Source of the DNA: RPRB01 sp035501615
GTDB taxonomy: Bacteria > Myxococcota > Myxococcia > Myxococcales > Myxococcaceae
NCBI GenBank assembly: GCA_035501615.1
Contig: DATJVY010000012.1
Location: 1-64,000 of the forward strand
DNA length: 64,000 bases
Reading direction: 5' to 3'
Below are positions 59,102-64,000 of the stretch, in pieces. The first letter of the stretch is position 1. Each line of letters begins with the position of its first letter. The notes under the pieces are model-generated. The model saw nothing but the letters and a program-made list of their open reading frames with translations, had not been told where the DNA came from and did not search any database. A program made the position numbers and the translations under genes.

Positions 59102-59916
59102 CGGGCGGGCTCCAGGGGGAGGTAGCCGAGCGATCGCATCGTCAGGCGGGCACGCTCGGAGGTGGCCAGGGCGAGGAAGGGAGCCACCCGGTCGCGTCGC
59201 TCGGGCCGGAAGACCACGCCCAGGGTCCGCACGGGCCGCCAGCTCCCGTGGGCCACCGCCTCGGCCGAGGGGAGGACGCCGTCGATGCGGAGCGCGCGAA
59301 GGGGAGACCGGAGCGCCGCCGAGGAAAAGACCCCCACCGAGCGCGGAACGGTGGCGAGCGCGATCGCCATCGCGTCGTCGTGGTCCAGCACCCGCGCCCT
59401 GCCGCTGGCGGCCGAACGGCGACGCTCCTCGGCCAGGCCGGGATAGTTCGCCTCGAGCGCCGCGTTCGCCGACTCGGCCTCGTCGCGGAGGAGCACGGTC
59501 AGGCCTCGCAGCTCACCACGGTAGAGGCGGTGCAGATCATCGGTGGAGAGGTCGTCCACCGGGACGTCGGGCGCGGCGGCGAGCACCACCGCGTCTCGGG
59601 CGAGATCCACCCGCTCGAGGCCGCCGGATTCGTCCGCCCGGAGCGGGCGTGAGACCAGGCCCAGGTCGACGGCGCCATCCCGCGTCGCGGCGATGCCCCC
59701 GCCCGAGCCGATGCTCGGCTCGACCCGGACCCGCATCCCCGTCCCGGCGGACGCCTCGCGGGCGAGCGCCATGGCCAGCGGAGTCATCGCTCCCGTCCCC
59801 GCGACCAGCAGCTCCGGCCGCGGCGCGAAGACCGTCTTCGCCACCGACGGAGCCGGTGGGGGCGGGTCGCCGGCGCAGGCGGCGGAGAGGACGAGGAGCA
59901 CCAGGATGCGTCGCAC
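59098..59916 (-). CDS. PstS-like periplasmic binding lipoprotein
   Basis: 272 residues. Lipoprotein signal MRRILVLLVLSAACAGD. The mature protein has LLVAGTGAMTPLAMALAREA, EPSIGSGGGIAATRDGAVDL and GLVSRPLRADE, the phosphate-type binding-protein pattern (T/S-G-x-GGG and later ranges). Not accompanied by permease genes, so it may act as a receptor for the sensor kinase with which it overlaps by four bases. Ligand unknown; phosphate, another oxyanion or a metabolite are options. It starts 63 bases from the divergent pseudogene. Confidence 0.87.
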   Translation of the reverse strand: MRRILVLLVLSAACAGDPPPPAPSVAKTVFAPRPELLVAGTGAMTPLAMALAREASAGTGMRVRVEPSIGSGGGIAATRDGAVDLGLVSRPLRADESGGLERVDLARDAVVLAAAPDVPVDDLSTDDLHRLYRGELRGLTVLLRDEAESANAALEANYPGLAEERRRSAASGRARVLDHDDAMAIALATVPRSVGVFSSAALRSPLRALRIDGVLPSAEAVAHGSWRPVRTLGVVFRPERRDRVAPFLALATSERARLTMRSLGYLPLEPAR

Positions 59917-59979
59917 GGGGGGCGCAGTCTATCGTCGTCGCCTGGCGCCGCGAATCGGCAGGGCGACGGTTTTTCGCGC

Positions 59980-60875
59980 ATGAGCAAGCGGTTCGGCGGC
60001 CTCGCGGAGCTGGATCCCCTTCGCGTCCCGCTGCCGCACGGGACCGAGGTGACCACCCGGGTGGAGCGGACGACGCTCGGCTCGGCGAGTGCCGCAGGGG
60101 CTGGTGGGCCGGGTGGTCCGCGAGCGCGATGGGGGCTTCGACGTGCTCGTCACCGGGGTGGGGGAGATCTGGTACGCCCGCGACGAGCTCGCGCCGCGGA
60201 AGGGAGGGCAGCTGGAGTACGCTCACCGGCGCGAGGCGGCGTGGCAGGCGCTGCGCCCCTGCGTGGTGCTGGAGGCCGTCGTGGGGAGCCGGGCCTGGGG
60301 GCTCGCGGGCCTCCCGGCTGATGTTCGGCAGCTTCGGACGATACGCGCTCACAAGCTCTCCGCGACGCAGCGGCTGGCGGAGCACCGGGACGAGGTCCTG
60401 ACCTGGCTCAAGGAGACGCCGCCGCCCGATCTGGACGGGGTCGCTCGACGGCTGTCGCGGATCTCCCCTCGCGGCGCGCCGACCGAGGAGGATGCGCTCC
60501 TCCGGGCGAAGACCTACGTCAAGCAGCTCTACCGTTCGCTCTCGGCAGAAGCTCCTCTACGTGCTCCGGACGGCGCCCACCGGCGTGCACGTGCCGAGGG
60601 AGGGGGAAATCGTCACCGACCTCACCCGTCTCCTGGACCGGTACGGGCTGGGAGAGGCGACGGCCCTCGTGGACCAGAAGCGGCAAGGGGAACGCGCCGA
60701 GTTCCCGGCGGTACTCCGCGAGGCCTGGGCGCAGCAGATCGGCCAGGTGTTCGCGCTGCTCCAGCGGGCGGCCGAGGAGAGCCCGCTTCCTGCGGAGAGC
60801 CCGAACGCCGACGCCGTGGAGAGGTGGCTCGTCGACGCACGGCTCCTCTGGCTGAGGAGGGCGTCCGCCGGCTGA
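59980..60875 (+). pseudogene. Broken nucleotidyltransferase (RlaP-like) pseudogene
   Basis: The parts of one protein lie in different frames. Frame A from ATG 59980: SKRFGGLAELDPLRVPLPHG and TEVTTRVERT. Frame B from about 60089: PQGLVGRVVRERDGGFDVLV, then VVLEAVVGSRAWGLAG, which is the catalytic GS-type motif of a nucleotidyltransferase, but the usual following Ser/Asp-x-Asp segment is missing. Later LRAKTYVKQLYRSL and then frame C (LLYVLRTAPTGVHVPREGEI; AEESPLPAESPNADAVERWL) to the stop at 60875. At least two frameshifts (near 60085 and 60545) and a deletion after GLAG are needed. It cannot make a functional enzyme. Confidence 0.8.
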
Positions 60876-61067
60876 TGGCTCGGGTGTGGAAGCAGATACC
60901 GATTGCGCACCGGACCAGGGCGGTCGAGCAGTGCCGGGCGTCGGCGGGTCCCCGGCGGGGTGATCCGAGCTTGTTACGGCGGCTGGGCGGGATACCCTCC
61001 ACGGCCTCGCCGTTGACGCCCGGGGAGATAACGGGTAACCATCAGCTCACATGTCATGGGAGGGCGC

Positions 61068-61487
61068 ATGGGACGTCGAGCGGTTGCAGCGTCGGTGGCC
61101 TGTCTTCTGGCTGCGGGGGCGGCCTGGGCCGTCGGTCAATCGAAGCCGCCCCCGATGATGGACGTGCCGAAGGACATGCGGCAGTACTACGTCGCGTTCC
61201 TCGTCGCCGGGCCGAAGTTCGTGGGCGGAGACACTCTCGAGCACGCCGCGCTCCTCCCCAAGCACCTGGCCTTTATCCGGAAGATGATCTCGGAGAAGAA
61301 GATGCGCCTGGCCGGTCCGTTCGCCGACGAGGGGAAGTACTTCGGCATCGCCGTCCTCGCCGCCTCCTCGGCGGAGGAGGCAAGGGCATGGATGGAGAAG
61401 GATCCGGCGGTGCAGGCCGGCTTCTTCGGGCACGAGATCCACCCGGCGATGCTCCCGTCGCTCGACAGCTTGCACGTCCGCTACTAG
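61068..61487 (+). CDS. Secreted YCII-like protein
   Basis: 139 residues from ATG 61068, preceded by GGGAGGG; ATG 61056 is less likely. A signal peptide (MGRRAVAASVACLLAAGAAW followed by AVGQSK) precedes a small alpha/beta domain with YYVAFLVAGPKFVGGDTLEH, HLAFIRKMISEKKMRLAGPF and ARAWMEKDPAVQAGFFGHEI, the pattern of the YCII family. YCII proteins are usually cytosolic with unknown or hydrolase-like roles, so a signal peptide is unusual. Upstream (60876-61067) I see only a weak promoter-like TTGACG. Confidence 0.75.
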   Translation: MGRRAVAASVACLLAAGAAWAVGQSKPPPMMDVPKDMRQYYVAFLVAGPKFVGGDTLEHAALLPKHLAFIRKMISEKKMRLAGPFADEGKYFGIAVLAASSAEEARAWMEKDPAVQAGFFGHEIHPAMLPSLDSLHVRY

Positions 61488-61660
61488 GGCGCCGGGTGCC
61501 GGGAAGCACGCAGGCGAGGCAAGGCCGGCACCACGCACATCACCGACACGGCCACCTCGAGCGCCGGGACGTACGACGTCGACGTGACCCGCTGAGCGGA
61601 GCCTTCCCCTCCGGGAGAGGCTTGCCGCGCGCACGGGGATGGCGCACCGTGCGCCCCCGC

Positions 61661-62110
61661 ATGGACGGACCTCCGCTCTCGCAATCGCTCCCGGGAACCT
61701 GGCGCCTCCTCAGCCGCGAGGATCGCACCGCCGCCGGCGAGCGCCGCGTCGACCCCGGTCTCGGCGCGGACCCGGAGGCGCTTCTCTTCTACGACCGCGC
61801 CGGTAACTTCGCGGCCCAGTTCATGAAGCGTGACCGGACCGGAGGGCAGGGCGCTTCGCCCGCAGCCTCCGGCCCCAACAACAGCCGCGCCGTGGGGGGA
61901 TACGACGCGTACTTCGGCAGCTACGCCGTGGACGACGGCGCGGGCACCGTCACCCAGCGCCTGCTTGGCGCGCTCGCGCCGGAGAACGTGGGTCTGGTCG
62001 TCACCCGATCGATGCGCATCACCGGCGACGAGCTGGTCATCCAGCTCGGGACGGCCTCGGCCGACGGCACACCCGTCACCCGGACGCTGCGCTGGCGCCG
62101 CGTGGCCTGA
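61661..62110 (+). CDS. Lipocalin-like domain protein
   Basis: 149 residues, ATG 61661 (GTG 61649 possible). Pattern LPGTWRLLSREDRTAAGERR, DPEALLFYDRAGNFAAQFMK, YDAYFGSYAVDDGAGTVTQR and LVVTRSMRITGDELVIQLGT matches the small lipocalin-like family. No signal peptide. Ligand and role unknown. Reading the frame upstream joins it to remnants of the pseudogene, but this is accidental. It is followed by a DUF5996 gene after 19 bases. Confidence 0.82.
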   Translation: MDGPPLSQSLPGTWRLLSREDRTAAGERRVDPGLGADPEALLFYDRAGNFAAQFMKRDRTGGQGASPAASGPNNSRAVGGYDAYFGSYAVDDGAGTVTQRLLGALAPENVGLVVTRSMRITGDELVIQLGTASADGTPVTRTLRWRRVA

Positions 62111-62129
62111 CCTCTCCTCGGAGGCACCG

Positions 62130-63065
62130 ATGCAAGCTCCCTGGCCAGAGATTCCCTACGCCGCCTGGAAGGAGACCTGCGCCGCGCTTCACCTCCAGGC
62201 GCAGGTGCTCGGCAAGTACCGCCTGGCGCACACCCCGTGGCTGAACCATTCCTGGCACGCAACGCTCTACCTGACGGCGTGGGGCCTCACCACGTCGCCG
62301 GTGCCGGACGGTCCGGGAGCGATCGACCTCTCCCTGGACCTGCTCGACCATGCGGTGGTGGGGCGGGCGGCCGACGGTCGCGCGGGACGCTTCCCGCTCG
62401 GCCCCGGCTCGATCGCCGACTTCCACGCCCGCGTCCTCCACCTCGTCCGCTGGCTCGGTGGCACGGCCACGCTCGATCCCCATCCCAACGAGATTCCGGG
62501 CGCGGTGCCCTTCCCCGAGGACACCGCGCCGCGCCCCTACGACGGGGACGCCGTCCGGCGCTTCTTCGGCGCCCTGGTGCACGTGGACCGCGTCTTCAAG
62601 AGGTTCCGGACCTCCTTCCTCGGCAAGGCCACGCCGGTCCACCTCTTCTGGGGGAGCTTCGACCTCGCCGTGACCCGGTTCTCGGGAAGGACGGCCCCGA
62701 GGCACCCCGGAGGCGTGCCCGGGTTGCCCGACGCGGTGACCCGCGAAGCCTACAGCCACGAGGTCTCCTCCGCCGGCTTCTGGCCGGGCGGCTCGGGCGC
62801 GGACGAGGCGGCCTTCTACTCCTATGCCTACCCCTCGCCCGAGGGCTTCGGCCAGGCCGCCGTCGCTCCGGCCGAGGCAGGCTTCGACCCGAAGCTCGGC
62901 GAGTTCCTCCTGCCCTACGCGGCGGTCCGGAGCGCGAAGGACCCCGAGGCCAAGCTGCTGGAGTTCCTCCGGACCACGTACGAGGCCGCCGCGACGCTCG
63001 GGCGCTGGGACCGGGCAGCCCTCGAGTGCCCGCCGGGTCAGCTCGGTCATCCGCGGCCGGTCTGA
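62130..63065 (+). CDS. DUF5996 family protein
   Basis: 311 residues from ATG 62130 with GGAGG just upstream. Conserved pattern: WPEIPYAAWKETCAALHLQA, QVLGKYRLAHTPWLNHSWHA, HPNEIPGAVPFPEDTAPRPY and GKATPVHLFWGSFDLAVTRF, then SHEVSSAGFWPGGSGADEAA and SYAYPSPEGF. Members of this family are cytosolic and of unknown function; no active site is known. It is complete. It ends 209 bases before a strong palindrome that precedes the P-type ATPase gene. Confidence 0.88.
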   Translation: MQAPWPEIPYAAWKETCAALHLQAQVLGKYRLAHTPWLNHSWHATLYLTAWGLTTSPVPDGPGAIDLSLDLLDHAVVGRAADGRAGRFPLGPGSIADFHARVLHLVRWLGGTATLDPHPNEIPGAVPFPEDTAPRPYDGDAVRRFFGALVHVDRVFKRFRTSFLGKATPVHLFWGSFDLAVTRFSGRTAPRHPGGVPGLPDAVTREAYSHEVSSAGFWPGGSGADEAAFYSYAYPSPEGFGQAAVAPAEAGFDPKLGEFLLPYAAVRSAKDPEAKLLEFLRTTYEAAATLGRWDRAALECPPGQLGHPRPV

Positions 63066-63273
63066 GCCCCTCAGGATCGGCCAGTGTCCTCCGTCGGCCC
63101 CGTGGCTGCGTAGGTGGTGATGCTCGGGCTCGCCGTCCAGGCCGGTCATCGTGGCGGTGCGCTCGTCCATGCGGGAATCATGATCGGCACACCCGCTGGA
63201 GCCGAAGAGGGAGAGCGCGGGCCGGCGGTGACGAGCGAGAGCAGCGCCGGGGACGAGGAGGACGACTGACCCA
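63066..63273. other. Stretch without a supported gene
   Basis: About 200 bases after DUF5996 hold no convincing gene. A 49-residue frame from ATG 63120 to 63269 lacks a ribosome-binding site and resembles no family. The stretch probably carries transcription signals. Confidence 0.6.
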
Positions 63274-63298
63274 GCGACGCGCAAGGTTTGCGCGTCGC
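63274..63298. repeat. Perfect 11-bp inverted repeat, 3-base spacer
   Basis: GCGACGCGCAA-GGT-TTGCGCGTCGC pairs at all 11 positions (63274-63284 with 63288-63298). It ends 59 bases before the first possible start of the ATPase gene. It may be an operator for a dimeric repressor or a factor-independent terminator without a T-run. It is the longest perfect inverted repeat I noticed in the window. Confidence 0.9.
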
Positions 63299-63357
63299 GC
63301 CCGATTGCGCCCTCCCCGGTGCGAGTTACGGATCCTCGGCGCACTGCAGAGGGAGAG

Positions 63358-64000
63358 GTGGACGTGGCAGCGCATCCGGGCCTGGGCAGCGAGGAGGCGC
63401 GCCGCCTGCTCCGGGAGGTGGGTCCCAACGCCCTCGCGACCGAGAAGCGCTCCCGCTGGTGGCGAACGCTCCTCGACGTGCTGCGCGAGCCGATGGTGCT
63501 CCTCCTCGTCGCCTGCGCCGGAGCCTACGTCGCCTTCGGTCAGCCCTCGGAGGCGGCGCTGCTCGGGGCCTCGGTGCTGCTGGTGGTCGGCATCAGCCTT
63601 CTCCAGGAAGGCAAGACCGAGCGCGCGCTCCAGGCGCTCCAGGATCTCTCGAGCCCGATGGCGTCGGTGCGCCGCGATGGTCGCGCGGTCCGCATCCGGT
63701 CGGCGGAGGTGGTCCCCGGGGACGTACTCCTCCTGGCCGAAGGCGACAGGGTGACCGCCGACGCGGTCCTGGTCTCGGCCACCGAGCTCCGGGTGAACGA
63801 ATCGCTGCTCACCGGAGAATCCACCCCGGTCGGCAAGCGCGCCGTCCCGGCTCCCATCGCGCTCGAGGCTCCGGGCGAGGCGCCCACCCCCTTCGTGTAC
63901 GCGAGCACCCTGGTCGTCGGCGGGAGGGGAGAGGCCATCGTCGGCGTGACCGGCGCCCGGACCGAGGTCGGCCGCATCGGCCGCGCGCTGGACACCATCT
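63358..64000 (+). CDS. P-type cation-transporting ATPase (5' part)
   Basis: Runs off the window end; about 214 residues are visible. Start GTG 63358 or GTG 63364, the latter with GGGAGAGG at good distance. The N-terminal cation-ATPase domain reads LGSEEARRLLREVGPNALAT, then transmembrane segments (REPMVLLLVACAGAYVAFGQ and ALLGASVLLVVGISLLQEGK). The actuator domain follows (RSAEVVPGDVLLLAEGDRVT; LRVNESLLTGESTPVGK with the TGES motif). It is of the calcium/cation (type II) subgroup rather than a heavy-metal CPx ATPase. The catalytic DKTG site lies beyond the window. Confidence 0.93.
   Translation, partial: MDVAAHPGLGSEEARRLLREVGPNALATEKRSRWWRTLLDVLREPMVLLLVACAGAYVAFGQPSEAALLGASVLLVVGISLLQEGKTERALQALQDLSSPMASVRRDGRAVRIRSAEVVPGDVLLLAEGDRVTADAVLVSATELRVNESLLTGESTPVGKRAVPAPIALEAPGEAPTPFVYASTLVVGGRGEAIVGVTGARTEVGRIGRALDTI

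Noticed and set aside
60089..61660. Long plus-strand frame joining the nucleotidyltransferase remnant to the lipocalin-like gene
   Set aside because: The middle lacks any domain and overlaps the YCII-like gene in another frame; the continuity is accidental in high-GC DNA.
63120..63269. 49-residue frame before the palindrome
   Set aside because: No ribosome-binding site and no likeness to any family; its acidic tail is probably chance.
62237..63754. 505-residue frame overlapping DUF5996 and the ATPase start
   Set aside because: It is out of frame with both recognised proteins and has shadow composition.

Overview
The window is a very GC-rich, gene-dense chromosomal segment with no tRNA, rRNA, insertion sequence, prophage or CRISPR array that I can see. 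Most genes are joined by 4-base start/stop overlaps. Two gene products point to the Myxococcota, probably an Anaeromyxobacter-like lineage. One is a FrzS-like protein with a pseudo-receiver domain and a long coiled coil (6275-7696). The other is a Tgl-like TPR lipoprotein (40680-41465); both families serve type IV pilus (social) motility in Myxococcus. Many lipoproteins, GAF and FHA signalling proteins and phasins fit the same assignment. The lineage is an inference from protein content.

Layout. Positions 1-6271 (+): a HARE-HTH protein, two lipoproteins, birA, coaX and a HEAT-like protein with a possible zinc site. Positions 6275-9358 (-): an ECF sigma factor, its zinc-binding anti-sigma factor and the FrzS-like protein. 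Then alanine dehydrogenase (-) and a divergent radical SAM protein (+).

Positions 12218-20496 (+) hold all seven shikimate-pathway activities: aroF, aroA, a LysR regulator, aroE, an aroC-aroK fusion, aroB and an aroQ-GAF fusion. A DcsG-like ATP-grasp gene follows. The convergent operon at 21493-30749 (-) is trpE-G-D-C-F-B-[M1 peptidase lipoprotein]-A. The route from central metabolites to tryptophan therefore lies within about 18.5 kb. All seven junctions of the trp operon are exact 4-base overlaps, including both junctions of the inserted peptidase gene.

Positions 30876-38269: a PHA-system protein and a class II photolyase (-), then hemB, a DUF4177-like protein, an RDD membrane protein, a tandem D-Ala-D-Ala-ligase-like ATP-grasp protein, a broken TetR gene and a P1-family (DmpA) peptidase (+). 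Positions 38327-45786: a tiny basic protein, two phasins, a lytic transglycosylase, a small conserved protein, Tgl, recO, glyQ, glyS and a TPR protein. Positions 45861-55295: two probable beta-propeller lipoproteins, an RHH-FHA protein, polA and a GAF-GAF histidine kinase.

Positions 55306-59916 (-): a DUF167 protein, a DivIVA-like protein, a small acidic protein, an outer-membrane protein, and a three-gene unit of response regulator, histidine kinase and phosphate-binding-like lipoprotein. Positions 59980-64000 (+): a frameshifted nucleotidyltransferase pseudogene, a YCII-like secreted protein, a lipocalin-like protein, a DUF5996 protein, a strong palindrome and the start of a P-type ATPase that runs off the window.

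The most notable items are the aroC-aroK and aroQ-GAF fusions, the peptidase embedded in the trp operon, a 28-residue peptide gene with an ideal ribosome-binding site (15637-15723), a 34-residue very basic peptide gene (38327-38431), the fused tandem ligase next to a P1 peptidase, and two visible pseudogenes.
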